DNA of 64,000 nt from Nitrosopumilaceae archaeon (lineage in GTDB: Archaea > Thermoproteota > Nitrososphaeria > Nitrososphaerales > Nitrosopumilaceae): positions 154,708 through 218,707 of the forward strand of contig DASQHX010000010.1 of assembly GCA_035631875.1 (NCBI GenBank), given 5' to 3'. The translations under genes were made by a program, and so were the position numbers. Below are positions 10,484-18,449 of this stretch, one piece after another (within the stretch, counting starts at the first letter, position 1; every line of letters begins with the position of its first letter). The notes under the pieces are model-generated. The model made no database searches. It saw nothing but the letters and a program-made list of their open reading frames with translations, and was not told the origin of the DNA.

Positions 10484-11476
10484 TTACTTCGGAATTTCGT
10501 AGATTCTTTGTCGTGTATCTCGTAAAGAAACCCTTCTTTTGACATATCCTTTGTCAAGCAGATGACGCAAAGCAAGTCTTACTGTTCTATCTGGGAGAAG
10601 TGTTTTGGCGGATAATTCTTTTTGGGTTAATGAACCCTCATACTCTAATGTCTTTAACAAGAGTTTTGAGCTAGGTGGCATGTTTAGAAGATCGTCTGCA
10701 AGCTTTACTTTCCTTGTTAATGCAGATACAGTAGTAGAATCCTTCTTCATTCGTATTATATTTGCAGGTATTGGAAATTTTGTACATGCAACCATTTGAT
10801 CTACTTTGAAGCGATCCTTTCCATCCATAACTATTTCACATCTAAGGCTAGATGAAATGTCGTCAATCTCAATGGAACTTTCATCAGACACTATTAGTGG
10901 CCTTCTTGTAATATCTAATGAGTTTACTGAAACAATTCCAAAAACTTTGGAATCTTGGAATATTGCTGGTCCGCCTGCAGACATTGAATACGCAGATGAG
11001 CCAATGGGTGTTGTTATAATAACACCGTCGCTGCTGTCATGCCAGACTTCCTCACCATTTATTCGTAATACGTGTTCAACCAACGTCGCGCTCTTTGATG
11101 AAAATATTGCAACATCGTTTAGTACAGGGTAAACACTTTTGCCATCAATTTTTACACCAAGACGTGTAACATGTTCTATTGTAAAATCTGTTTTTTTCAA
11201 TCTATTTAGAAATGTAGGAAATTCCTTTAAATCAAGCTGTGCAAGATACCCGCTTGATTCAAATTCATTTATACCAAGCACTGGAACAGTAGTATTCAAG
11301 TCTTGATGAAAATAATTCCTAACTCCTCTGTCACCGCCAGTAACTACCACATAATCAACATCTTTGGAAAGTTGTTTGTTGCCAAGTAGAAATGATTCTA
11401 TGCCATGACTTTCAAGTGATAGTTTTACGGATTTTACTGTTCTTTCTTGATCTTGACTAAATATTGCTACTCGCAT
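10484..11476 (-). CDS. NAD kinase with C-terminal winged-helix domain
   Basis: The first ~255 residues are a PpnK-type NAD kinase that would make NADP. LND (119-121) and DGVIITTPIGSSAYSMSAGGP (150-170) are well conserved. The usual GGDGT loop is altered to GGDRG (47-51), keeping the catalytic Asp49. After about residue 262 comes a winged-helix module (SLTQKELSAKTLLPDRTVR, then a wing with RVSLRDTRQRIYEI), so the protein may bind DNA. At 330 residues it is longer than a typical NAD kinase because of this fusion. The stop codon abuts that of the convergent pyrG. Confidence 0.85.
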   Translation of the reverse strand: MRVAIFSQDQERTVKSVKLSLESHGIESFLLGNKQLSKDVDYVVVTGGDRGVRNYFHQDLNTTVPVLGINEFESSGYLAQLDLKEFPTFLNRLKKTDFTIEHVTRLGVKIDGKSVYPVLNDVAIFSSKSATLVEHVLRINGEEVWHDSSDGVIITTPIGSSAYSMSAGGPAIFQDSKVFGIVSVNSLDITRRPLIVSDESSIEIDDISSSLRCEIVMDGKDRFKVDQMVACTKFPIPANIIRMKKDSTTVSALTRKVKLADDLLNMPPSSKLLLKTLEYEGSLTQKELSAKTLLPDRTVRLALRHLLDKGYVKRRVSLRDTRQRIYEIPK

Positions 11477-11610
11477 GATGTGAATTGAGTTTTGTACAAT
11501 AATAAACTATCATTAGTACGGTTTTAGATACAATGTAAAAACAAGCGAGATTTATCAATAAAGAGTGAATCCCTATTTGTTCATTGATTGCCAAATTTGG
11601 CAGATCTTTC

Positions 11611-11618
11611 TTATATAA
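11611..11618 (+). promoter_or_regulatory. TATA-like box for the 11642 gene
   Basis: TTATATAA centred 27.5 nt before the ATG at 11642. It argues for a leaderless start there rather than at the in-frame TTG at 11588. Confidence 0.5.
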
Positions 11619-11641
11619 TTGAAATAGGTAAAAACTATAAA

Positions 11642-11845
11642 ATGGTTGACATAGTTACTGCTTTAGAAAATATTACACCGGCTGGAATTGTTGGAATTAT
11701 GCTCATATTCATTGCAATATTCATGCTAGTGTCAGCAGGTAGTTGGGCCATCACAAAATATACAAGATCAAAAAATGATACAGTTAATCAGAAAAATGAG
11801 ATATCTCCATCTAAAATCATTAAAGAAGAACTACAAACCGAATAA
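11642..11845 (+). CDS. Small single-pass membrane protein
   Basis: A 67-residue protein with one transmembrane helix at about residues 13-37 (GIVGIMLIFIAIFMLV and following), then a basic, polar tail. A longer in-frame version from TTG 11588 exists, but the promoter position supports the ATG at 11642. It stands alone between the divergent NAD kinase and the convergent sugar kinase. I do not recognise the family. Confidence 0.6.
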   Translation: MVDIVTALENITPAGIVGIMLIFIAIFMLVSAGSWAITKYTRSKNDTVNQKNEISPSKIIKEELQTE

Positions 11846-11910
11846 AGAATTCCATATTTATCTTCAAAATGAGTTGTTGAAATAGTAGAATTTTTTTGTG
11901 CAATAAAAGC

Positions 11911-12786
11911 CTAGATGTGCTTGAATTTTACTTGATTGTACATGTATGCAGCATTTTTTTCAATATCACCTTGATACGGAATCTTGGAAAGCCCTGTTTC
12001 TTTTGTCTCAAGTGCTGCTTGTGCAGATCCTACAGCAAAACAAATTGCCCATAAAACATCTTTTTCTTTTAGAAAAGTGCATGCAAAAGTTGCACAAAAA
12101 ATATCACCTACTCCTGTAGTATCGCCAATTTCGATATTTGGAATAGTCAAATAGTATAACCTATCATGTGCAAGCAGTGTAATTTCACGCTTGTTTGTAT
12201 ACAGGATATATTTTGCTCCTTTTTTTTGTAGTGCCAACATTGCGCTAGTTTCCGTCAAACCTGTAAGTGAAAAGGCCTCTTCAGGATCTACTTTGATTGC
12301 AGATATTCTTGAGAGATCAAGACTAGTTCGTTCAAGAAATATCTTATTTTTTTCATCTACTCTTCGTAGAAAACCCTGTGGATCAAGTAATGTAAATTCA
12401 GAATTTTCTTTTATTTTATCAAGTGTTTCTTCAGATATCTCATCAAATACAGGACTAACTATACAACCATCTACATCTGATTTTTCATATTCTATTTCAT
12501 CACATTTTGTTTTCAAATACAGATTCCTATTAGTCCCAGAAATCTCTAGTAAAAATCTTGTAGTAGGATTTTGTGAAAGGGCATTTTGTGGAATAGTGAT
12601 TTTATTTTTTTCCAAGTATTCATGAAATCCAAAATCAGATCCTATTTTTGTGTGAAGATCTACATCAAATTTTAGGGCCCTAGCAGTCAATCCACAATAA
12701 CAAGCTGGTCCACCGGCAGTCTCAACTATAGTACTTGCTCTAGAGATTTCATCAATAGTACAATGCGAAAATATTCCAATCTTCAT
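11911..12786 (-). CDS. PfkB-family carbohydrate/nucleoside kinase
   Basis: A ribokinase-fold kinase of 291 residues. The PfkB signature near the C-terminus is clear (IGDTTGVGDIFCA, with Asp as catalytic base and the GVGD anion hole). The N-terminal GGPACYCGLTARAL block matches the substrate-binding region. The N-terminal signature is otherwise divergent, so the substrate cannot be named. A single gene with no metabolic neighbours to help. Confidence 0.85.
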   Translation of the reverse strand: MKIGIFSHCTIDEISRASTIVETAGGPACYCGLTARALKFDVDLHTKIGSDFGFHEYLEKNKITIPQNALSQNPTTRFLLEISGTNRNLYLKTKCDEIEYEKSDVDGCIVSPVFDEISEETLDKIKENSEFTLLDPQGFLRRVDEKNKIFLERTSLDLSRISAIKVDPEEAFSLTGLTETSAMLALQKKGAKYILYTNKREITLLAHDRLYYLTIPNIEIGDTTGVGDIFCATFACTFLKEKDVLWAICFAVGSAQAALETKETGLSKIPYQGDIEKNAAYMYNQVKFKHI

Positions 12787-12999
12787 CTGTTTCTTGGATA
12801 AGTAGTACCCATTTAGTCTTTTTTCGATCCTTTATTACCTAAACATACCATACACAATATCTGTCCTTTTTCTACAATCAATTCAACATTGGATAATAAA
12901 CAAAATGGCATAGGCCATGCATAATTCATTATAAGGCATACTAACTTAAATTTGTTAAATTTCAAGCACTGGTTTATACTATAATTTTTATTCTTGAAT
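12787..12999. other. Intergenic stretch without visible gene
   Basis: An AT-rich region between the PfkB gene start and the tiny zinc-protein candidate at 13000. I see no convincing ORF, RNA fold or repeat here. Confidence 0.4.
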
Positions 13000-13128
13000 T
13001 TAATCTAATTTTTCTTGCACAGTAAAACATTTTGTACATTTATACAAAAATCGGTTTTCTTGAATCCACTCATGTTTTCCATCCTTAGATTTTAGACAGT
13101 ATAGATCTCGGTATTTTGTATAAAACAC
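13000..13128 (-). CDS. Candidate tiny zinc-binding protein (42 aa)
   Basis: A 42-residue frame opening with GTG at 13128 and ending at TAA 13000-13002. The C-terminal half reads KHEWIQENRFLYKCTKCFTV, a convincing half zinc ribbon with CxxC. An earlier Cys (LYCLK) and a His could complete the site. No in-frame ATG exists and the promoter position fits GTG only loosely, so the start is uncertain. It resembles other very short Cys/His proteins in this window. Confidence 0.42.
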   Translation of the reverse strand: MFYTKYRDLYCLKSKDGKHEWIQENRFLYKCTKCFTVQEKLD

Positions 13129-13144
13129 GTTAGGTCAAATATCA

Positions 13145-13152
13145 TTATAAAG
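13145..13152 (+). promoter_or_regulatory. TATA-like box of the eS26 gene
   Basis: TTATAAAG centred 24.5 nt before the ATG at 13173, indicating a leaderless ribosomal-protein mRNA. The element is nearly palindromic and could also work toward the minus strand. Confidence 0.5.
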
Positions 13153-13172
13153 AGGCAAATTAGAGTATAGGC

Positions 13173-13460
13173 ATGCCATTAAAGCGAGCTAGTCGTGGAC
13201 GACAAAAGGGAGGAAAGGGATCCTCTGGACGTATCCAGTGTACAAATTGTGGTGCTACCGTTCCACGAGACAAGGCAAAAAAGGTCACATCTAGATTGAA
13301 TCTAGTTGAACACACACTTGCAAAAGAGCTAAGAGCTCAGGGAGCATACATTGCATCTCCAACAGTATTGAAATGGTATTGTATTTCATGCGCAATTCAT
13401 TTTGGCATACTAAAGATTAGATCTGCAGACTCTAGAAGAAATACCGGCAGACTACGATAG
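13173..13460 (+). CDS. rps26e: Small ribosomal subunit protein eS26
   Basis: A 95-residue protein of the archaeal/eukaryotic eS26 family, which sits near the mRNA exit channel of the 30S subunit. The basic N-terminus and the zinc ribbon with CTNC (Cys23, Cys26) and CISC (Cys70, Cys73) are intact. Leaderless promoter 25 nt upstream. Monocistronic; its stop abuts the convergent phospholipid gene. eS26 is present only in some archaeal lineages, in keeping with a Nitrososphaerota origin. Confidence 0.95.
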   Translation: MPLKRASRGRQKGGKGSSGRIQCTNCGATVPRDKAKKVTSRLNLVEHTLAKELRAQGAYIASPTVLKWYCISCAIHFGILKIRSADSRRNTGRLR

Positions 13461-14036
13461 TCAATCTTTAATGTGTCTAGCCGTTGCAATTATTCTTTGA
13501 ATAAAAGTTATTCCTGCTATAATTGCCACAATTATTACGGCATAATTTAGGAATCCCGCCATTCCAACAATAGCAATTACTAACAGTCGTTCTGCTCTTT
13601 CCCCAATTCCTATTCCTTGTAGCTGTACTCCAAGCGATTCAGCTCTTGCTCTTGTATAACTTACAAGAAGCGATAGTGTAATTGCTAAAAGAACTACATA
13701 TCCATCAACACCATATCCACCTATCAATATTCCAAGAAATATTGCTACTTCAGCAATCTTGTCAAATACAGAGTCCAAAAAGGCGCCTTTTTTTGAGGTC
13801 TTTTGTGTAACTCGCGCAACCTGTCCATCAACAATATCAAAAAATCCTGAAACCAAAAGCAAGATTCCCCCAATTATAAAAGAATATTCAAAATGTAGAG
13901 CATAGATTACAGCTGACGCAAATGCAAATACAAGACCTACTGCAGTCCAAAAATTTGCAGACAGACCTGTTGATGCAAATATTGTTCCAATTTTTTGCAG
14001 AGTAGGTTTTAGACATTCCCTGAAATTGTTAAGCAT
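13461..14036 (-). CDS. CDP-alcohol phosphatidyltransferase (archaetidylinositol-phosphate synthase-like)
   Basis: Multi-pass membrane enzyme of 191 residues joining a CDP-activated lipid to an alcohol. The active-site motif is complete: DGQVARVTQKTSKKGAFLD followed by SVFDK, i.e. DGxxARx8GxxxDxxxD. In archaea such proteins make archaetidylinositol phosphate from CDP-archaeol and inositol phosphate. An inositol-1-phosphate synthase is encoded at 37888-38955, which makes this substrate plausible. Glycerol or serine head groups cannot be excluded from sequence alone. Confidence 0.88.
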   Translation of the reverse strand: MLNNFRECLKPTLQKIGTIFASTGLSANFWTAVGLVFAFASAVIYALHFEYSFIIGGILLLVSGFFDIVDGQVARVTQKTSKKGAFLDSVFDKIAEVAIFLGILIGGYGVDGYVVLLAITLSLLVSYTRARAESLGVQLQGIGIGERAERLLVIAIVGMAGFLNYAVIIVAIIAGITFIQRIIATARHIKD

Positions 14037-14099
14037 TGGATATCAACAATTTGTCAATAATTTATACTATTATAAACAAATCAATCTCAATCAGCATAG

Positions 14100-14164
14100 A
14101 TGGAGTTTTCTCACCATATTACCACATGAGAGTTAAAGGTGAGGTTGTTAGAATTACTAGGTAG
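14100..14164 (+). other. Two coupled mini-ORFs in the 5' leader of the HExxH gene
   Basis: ATG 14100 opens nine codons (MEFSHHITT) and stops at TGA 14127-14129. That stop overlaps an ATG at 14126, which opens twelve codons ending at TAG 14162-14164, only 8 nt before the ATG of the next gene. TTATAAAC at 14070-14077 is centred 26 nt before 14100, so the transcript should begin at the first mini-ORF. The architecture suggests start-stop reinitiation. Confidence 0.35.
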
Positions 14165-14172
14165 ATCAAACG

Positions 14173-14532
14173 ATGGTTGAGTTAGACGATATAACAAAAG
14201 TGCAAATCGTTAGAATGATTCTTGAAAAACAAACTGAGAAGGCACTAGAAAAACTAAGTGAATTGTATCATGTTACTCCTCCACAGATAGTTGTTGGAAC
14301 CATAAAAGGGAAAAGAAGAACGGTTTATGCTCTTTATATTCCAAAAGAAAGAAAAATCTACGCACTAAATTCTGATATCTTCTTCAATCCTTTTGTGGTT
14401 TTACACGAATATTATCACCACATACGATCAAAGCTTGGAGTCCATCGTGGCTCAGAAAGAAATGCAAATAAGTTTGCTCAAGAATTTATTGATGCATATA
14501 AGAAAAGCGTAGAAACATCTAACAGAATGTAA
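14173..14532 (+). CDS. Small zincin-like HExxH protein
   Basis: A 119-residue soluble protein. The short N-terminal helical part is followed by a beta region (RTVYALYIPKERKIYALN). A metalloprotease-like helix VVLHEYYHHIRS then has His-Glu-x-x-His in register, and Glu/Asn residues downstream (GSERNANKFA) could give the third ligand. It is shorter than typical secreted metalloproteases and has no signal peptide. Substrate unknown. Its mRNA appears to carry a leader of about 70 nt containing two mini-ORFs. Confidence 0.75.
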   Translation: MVELDDITKVQIVRMILEKQTEKALEKLSELYHVTPPQIVVGTIKGKRRTVYALYIPKERKIYALNSDIFFNPFVVLHEYYHHIRSKLGVHRGSERNANKFAQEFIDAYKKSVETSNRM

Positions 14533-14571
14533 TCTTTCTAAATATAAAACTAAAACCCTAATTTTTGCAAG

Positions 14572-14579
14572 TATATATA
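14572..14579 (+). promoter_or_regulatory. TATA-like box for the 14601 gene
   Basis: TATATATA centred 25.5 nt before the ATG at 14601; a strong leaderless promoter. Confidence 0.5.
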
Positions 14580-14600
14580 ATATTGAATACAAGATGATGC

Positions 14601-14813
14601 ATGGGCATTATTGCAAAAGGTGCCAAGTGCAATGTTATTGGTTGCGATAAGGACGGAATTCGCTCATTGACTACAACCAAAGTAGAAGGAACCGGCCTTA
14701 GTATTTCTGGCAATTCAAAAAAAACAGTTTTGTGTAAAGAACATTACAAGGAATGGAAAAAAGCAACGAAAGAAGATAGGGATGTGGAAAGAGCTAGATA
14801 TGACAGATTCTAG
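14601..14813 (+). CDS. Small zinc-binding protein (CxxxxC...C..H)
   Basis: A 70-residue protein with CNVIGC near the N-terminus and TVLCKEHYKEW about 30 residues later. This makes a four-ligand site (three Cys and one His). The C-terminal tail is highly charged. The protein at 18166-18417 has the same layout (CC...LVCKDHY), so the two are probably paralogues. It has a strong leaderless promoter. Function unknown; a nucleic-acid or protein-binding role is an inference. Confidence 0.75.
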   Translation: MGIIAKGAKCNVIGCDKDGIRSLTTTKVEGTGLSISGNSKKTVLCKEHYKEWKKATKEDRDVERARYDRF

Positions 14814-14913
14814 TCTTTTTTATTAAAATATACTTTGAAAAATCTTTGTAATATTTATCCAGTTTTTGGTCATAGGCCAAGGTTTATCTAAAGTATTGAC
14901 AGCATTTCATCAT

Positions 14914-15534
14914 ATGAAACTAATTCAATTATTACTAGTCTTAACTTTGACTACAAGTTTTCTAGCTAGCGGTATAATGTCAGCCTCAGCATTACAAGGT
15001 TCAACAAATGATCAACCCTGCACCACGTCAAATCCCTGTCAAAAAATATGTGGTAATCATGTTTGTGCACCAGGCGAGGTCTATCCACCACTATTAGATA
15101 ACACAAAAATTCAAAATACTACTGTTATAGTAGGAGATGGATCTGGATATTCAATATCTCAGAATACAACCAATAAAAATAATACGCTTCAAAATATGTC
15201 ATCATCACAAATTCAAATGACAACAGGAATATCGTCTATCTACGACATGAATGGTACCAGAATGGTGTCAGATAGCAAAATGTGTTTATCTGGTGTTGAT
15301 ACATGTGTTATGATAAAAATGCTACATGCACCTCCATTAAAACAAATGAATGTTGGAATTGGTGCTCTTGACGTGAGCTGTAAGACAGATTTTCAACTAG
15401 TATTAAAAACAACCAATAACTTGCCAGCTTGTGTAAGCCCATCGACTGCAAATGAACTTGTCAAAAGAGGATGGGCACTAAGTCAGGATGCAATCATGAA
15501 AGAAAAATTGATGTTCGAACCCAATAGCCAGTGA
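14914..15534 (+). CDS. Secreted protein of unknown function
   Basis: 206 residues from the ATG at 14914, which places Met-Lys directly before the hydrophobic signal sequence (LIQLLLVLTLTTSFLASG); an in-frame start at 14866 would push the signal inward. The mature region has a Cys cluster (QPCTTSNPCQKICGNHVCAPG), an Asn/Thr-rich low-complexity stretch, then a domain with several Cys (MCLSGVDTCVMIKML). The paired cysteines suggest disulfides outside the cell. No family recognised and no C-terminal anchor seen. Confidence 0.7.
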   Translation: MKLIQLLLVLTLTTSFLASGIMSASALQGSTNDQPCTTSNPCQKICGNHVCAPGEVYPPLLDNTKIQNTTVIVGDGSGYSISQNTTNKNNTLQNMSSSQIQMTTGISSIYDMNGTRMVSDSKMCLSGVDTCVMIKMLHAPPLKQMNVGIGALDVSCKTDFQLVLKTTNNLPACVSPSTANELVKRGWALSQDAIMKEKLMFEPNSQ

Positions 15535-15539
15535 GATTT

Positions 15540-15662
15540 TTAGGCTGTAACTAACTCAATTTGTCGCGGCGAGTGTTTTGAAATATCTTTATGTATAATT
15601 GCATGAGTTTCCTGTTTGAAGGTTAAATTACACCTATAACATTTCCATGCTATCATACTCAT
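15540..15662 (-). CDS. Tiny C2H2-like zinc finger protein (40 aa)
   Basis: A 40-residue protein with WKCYRCNLTFKQETHAIIH, a classic Cys-x2-Cys...His-x3-His spacing. ATG at 15662; a perfect TATA-like box lies 27.5 nt upstream (15686-15693, minus strand), so the mRNA should be leaderless. Stop TAA at 15540-15542. Reported with good confidence because promoter, start and zinc motif agree. Function unknown; a small regulatory DNA- or RNA-binding protein is plausible. Confidence 0.72.
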   Translation of the reverse strand: MSMIAWKCYRCNLTFKQETHAIIHKDISKHSPRQIELVTA

Positions 15663-15685
15663 ACTTTCATTAAATCAGTTTTTTC

Positions 15686-15693
15686 TATATAAA
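15686..15693 (-). promoter_or_regulatory. TATA-like box for the 15662 gene
   Basis: Minus-strand TTTATATA centred 27.5 nt from the ATG at 15662. Confidence 0.5.
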
Positions 15694-15804
15694 ATCCGCG
15701 TAGCTTTCGTACTTTTCAATATCATATTTTAATTATAACAAAATATGTGTCCAGTAACTTTGTTAAACTAACGTTAAATATGTTAAAAATATAACAATGA
15801 GATA

Positions 15805-16251
15805 ATGAAAGAGGAAAGAGTCAACCTAAGCAATGTTGATGTAGACAATCTAATAAACGCCACTAAACAACACTTCCAAGAATTGGGCCTTCAGATAATT
15901 CATGAGGACAAGTTTGAGAATTATTGGAGTATTAAGGCACATAAAGGTGGGAAGCTTGCTACTGTAACTGGCAGCATCAGAGATGTGGAGGTACTAGTAA
16001 CTGGTGCAAATAACAACTATGAATTAACTCTTCGAACAGGAGCATGGGGCAGAGATATTGCAATTCCTGCACTTCTTGCAAGCATGGTTTCGTTGGGAGG
16101 TGCGGCAGCTGTTGCAGCGGCTGAGGTTTATCGAGCACATAAATTTGAAAAAAACTTTTGGGATTGGCTTAACAACCAAGTATCTCAGATAAGCAGCAAA
16201 GCAACAATAAGCCAGCCAAAGATCATCTCCCATGATACATCAGCGAAATAA
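15805..16251 (+). CDS. Hypothetical protein with Gly/Ala-rich hydrophobic segment
   Basis: A 148-residue protein. The first ~85 residues look like a small alpha/beta domain (LINATKQHFQELGLQIIHED, strands TVTGSIRDVEVLVTG, ELTLRTGAW). A Gly/Ala-rich hydrophobic stretch follows (IPALLASMVSLGGAAAVAAA), possibly one membrane segment, and then an amphipathic tail. A TTAAATATG about 27 nt upstream fits a leaderless ATG at 15805. No known family recognised. Confidence 0.7.
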   Translation: MKEERVNLSNVDVDNLINATKQHFQELGLQIIHEDKFENYWSIKAHKGGKLATVTGSIRDVEVLVTGANNNYELTLRTGAWGRDIAIPALLASMVSLGGAAAVAAAEVYRAHKFEKNFWDWLNNQVSQISSKATISQPKIISHDTSAK

Positions 16252-16333
16252 TTTCTCTATCTTCATGTTTTTTATATATCAATTACAAAATTGTCACATG
16301 GTATTTTAATGCCAACAAACCTTTCGATATAAA

Positions 16334-18106
16334 ATGACTTTATTTAAACAAGGACCTTGGAATTTGACTGATCTTGTAACCGATCCAAAAAGTACTGCGT
16401 TTAGAAAACAGCTTGAAGAAATTGAAACCAAAGTAAGAAATTTTGAAAAAATGAAAAAGTATCTTAAACCAAACATTTCTACTCAAAAATTTGCACATAT
16501 CCTCAGTTCCCTTGAGGAGATATCTGAAAAGTTTAGCAAAGTTAGCGGATATGCTTCTTTAGAATATTCTGCAGATACTCAATCAGATGAAGCCACATCA
16601 TTATTAACTAGAATGACAAAGCTTGGTTCTCAGATTGAAAATCGTACATTATATTTTGATCAATGGTGGAAAAAACAATTGGATGAAAAAAATGCAAACA
16701 GACTAATAAAATCATCAGGCGAATTATCAGAATTTTTAAGATTTAAAAGATTGTTGGCCAAATATTCGCTTTCAGAATCTGAAGAAAAAATAATCAATAC
16801 ATTAGATGTTACCGGTAGCACTGCACTAGTAAAACTTTATGATAAGATCACAAATGCATTCCAGTATGTAGTAAAAATCGATGGAAAGTTGAAAAAATAC
16901 AACAGAGAAGAACTTGGTGTACTTGTTAGAAACCCTAAATCCAAAACAAGAGAAGTTGCCTACAAAGCACTCTTGTCTCAATACGATAGACAAAAAGGAG
17001 TTCTTGGTGAAATATATCAAAATCTGGTACAAAATTGGAAAGATGAGAGCATTGAGATTAGAGGATACGCATCCCCAATATCGGTCAGAAATATCGCTAA
17101 TGACACAGATGACAAGACAGTTAATTCTCTTCTTTCTGTTTGCAAGTATAATGCATCAGTATTTCAAAAATTCTTTACACTAAAAGCAAGAATGCTTGGA
17201 ATGAAAAAACTTCGACGTTATGACATCTATGCTCCAACATTAAAGGTAAAACAAAAGTCATACAAGTATGATCAGGCAGTCAAGATGGTTTTACAGACAC
17301 TAAATGGTTTTAGCCCAACATTATCAGAATATGCAAAAAAAGTCTTTATACAAAACCATGTTGATTCTTCTATCAGACCTGGAAAAAGAAGCGGCGCATT
17401 TTGTAGCACCATATCACCAAAGATAACACCGTATGTTCTTGTAAATTTCAAAGGCAAATCAAATGATGTGTTTACATTGGCTCATGAATTGGGCCATGCC
17501 ATACACAGCATTGCAGCATCAGACAAATCAATTTTTGTTGCAGAAGCACCGTTACCATTAGCAGAAACCGCATCAACATTTTCAGAGATGTTGTTGTTTG
17601 ATGAGATTCTAAACAAAGTTTCTAATGAAGAGAAAAAATCAATATTAACAGAACATATAGATGATCTTTATTCAACCATATCAAGACAGGCCTTTTTTAC
17701 ATTATTTGAAATTGCAGCACATAAAAAAATCGGTGAAGGTGCAACTGTAGAAGACATTTCAAATGAATATATGAAAACCCTCAAAGAACAATTTGCCAAT
17801 TCAATTAACATGACAGGTGATTTTGGTGTAGAGTGGAGTTGTATTCCACACTTTTATCACTCTCCGTTTTACTGCTATGCGTATTCATTTGGAAATCTGT
17901 TGGCATTATCGTTTTTCCAGAGATACAAAAATGAGGGCAAATCCTTTGCACCTACGTATATCAAAATTCTTTCTGCAGGAGGATCAAAGAAACCAGAAAT
18001 TCTGTTAAAAGAATATGACATAGATATTTCATCCGAAAAATTCTGGCAAGACGGTTTTGAGTATATCAAAAATCAAGTTAACAGACTCTCAAAACTAGAT
18101 AATTAA
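16334..18106 (+). CDS. pepF: Oligoendopeptidase F-like M3 metallopeptidase
   Basis: Cytoplasmic zinc peptidase that cleaves short peptides. The 590-residue length is typical of the M3B/PepF group. The active-site helix TLAHELGHAIHS carries HExxH, and the third ligand Glu lies in PLAETASTFSEM downstream. The N-terminal ~200 residues are the helical lid seen in this family (SADTQSDEATSLLTRM). Monocistronic; a GC-rich structured element begins 5 nt after the stop. Confidence 0.93.
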   Translation: MTLFKQGPWNLTDLVTDPKSTAFRKQLEEIETKVRNFEKMKKYLKPNISTQKFAHILSSLEEISEKFSKVSGYASLEYSADTQSDEATSLLTRMTKLGSQIENRTLYFDQWWKKQLDEKNANRLIKSSGELSEFLRFKRLLAKYSLSESEEKIINTLDVTGSTALVKLYDKITNAFQYVVKIDGKLKKYNREELGVLVRNPKSKTREVAYKALLSQYDRQKGVLGEIYQNLVQNWKDESIEIRGYASPISVRNIANDTDDKTVNSLLSVCKYNASVFQKFFTLKARMLGMKKLRRYDIYAPTLKVKQKSYKYDQAVKMVLQTLNGFSPTLSEYAKKVFIQNHVDSSIRPGKRSGAFCSTISPKITPYVLVNFKGKSNDVFTLAHELGHAIHSIAASDKSIFVAEAPLPLAETASTFSEMLLFDEILNKVSNEEKKSILTEHIDDLYSTISRQAFFTLFEIAAHKKIGEGATVEDISNEYMKTLKEQFANSINMTGDFGVEWSCIPHFYHSPFYCYAYSFGNLLALSFFQRYKNEGKSFAPTYIKILSAGGSKKPEILLKEYDIDISSEKFWQDGFEYIKNQVNRLSKLDN

Positions 18107-18110
18107 AATC

Positions 18111-18165
18111 GCCTAGCAGCCAAGCGCCCCCAGCTGCTAGGCATGTTCCCCTGCGGTTTGAACCG
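18111..18165 (+). ncRNA. GC-rich structured element, candidate small RNA or leader
   Basis: A perfect 10-bp stem is formed by GCCTAGCAGC (18111-18120) and GCTGCTAGGC (18133-18142) with a 12-nt C-rich loop. A second palindrome, CGGTT-TG-AACCG, lies at 18154-18165 and ends at the next gene's ATG. The 32-nt first hairpin has 23 G/C, in sharp contrast to its AT-rich surroundings. There is no U-tract, so it does not look like a simple terminator. It could be a 5' leader structure of the 18166 gene, a 3' processed RNA of pepF, or a small RNA. Strand is inferred from the flanking genes. Confidence 0.4.
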
Positions 18166-18417
18166 ATGTCAACAAGAATGAGCACAAATTACCATTTAAA
18201 CCATTGGAATCCTGATCGCTTAACTAAAACTATTTTATTTTATTTCACGTACAAAGGCCAAGTGAAATATCCAAGATGTTGCAATAAAGATCCAGTATAT
18301 TTGATTACTTATGACTGTGGGCCTGACCCAAAGGAAACCATTCTTGTATGCAAGGATCATTATTCAGAAGAACCATTTCAACGATTTGCAATCAAAATTG
18401 AAAAATTGCAAGAGTAG
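18166..18417 (+). CDS. Small zinc-binding protein, paralogue of 14601 product
   Basis: An 83-residue protein. After a short N-terminal part it reads KYPRCCNKDP and, about 30 residues on, TILVCKDHYSEEP. This repeats the Cys...Cys-x2-His layout of the 14601-14813 protein. A second in-frame ATG at 18178 is an alternative start. No TATA-like box lies at the leaderless distance; instead a GC-rich hairpin ends exactly at the start codon, so translation may be influenced by that structure. Confidence 0.68.
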   Translation: MSTRMSTNYHLNHWNPDRLTKTILFYFTYKGQVKYPRCCNKDPVYLITYDCGPDPKETILVCKDHYSEEPFQRFAIKIEKLQE

Positions 18418-18449
18418 ACTTAATAGTTCGATCTAAAAAAGTCCATTTA

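Noticed and set aside
12191..12625. 144-residue plus-strand ORF opposite the PfkB kinase
   Set aside because: The minus-strand frame carries the DTTGVGD kinase signature; the plus frame is Ser/Phe-rich antisense.
18150..18165. Possible tRNA T-arm or attachment site (GCGGTTTGAACCG)
   Set aside because: No acceptor, D or anticodon arm can be folded around it, no CCA-like 3' end, and no integrase gene nearby. Kept only as part of a structured element.
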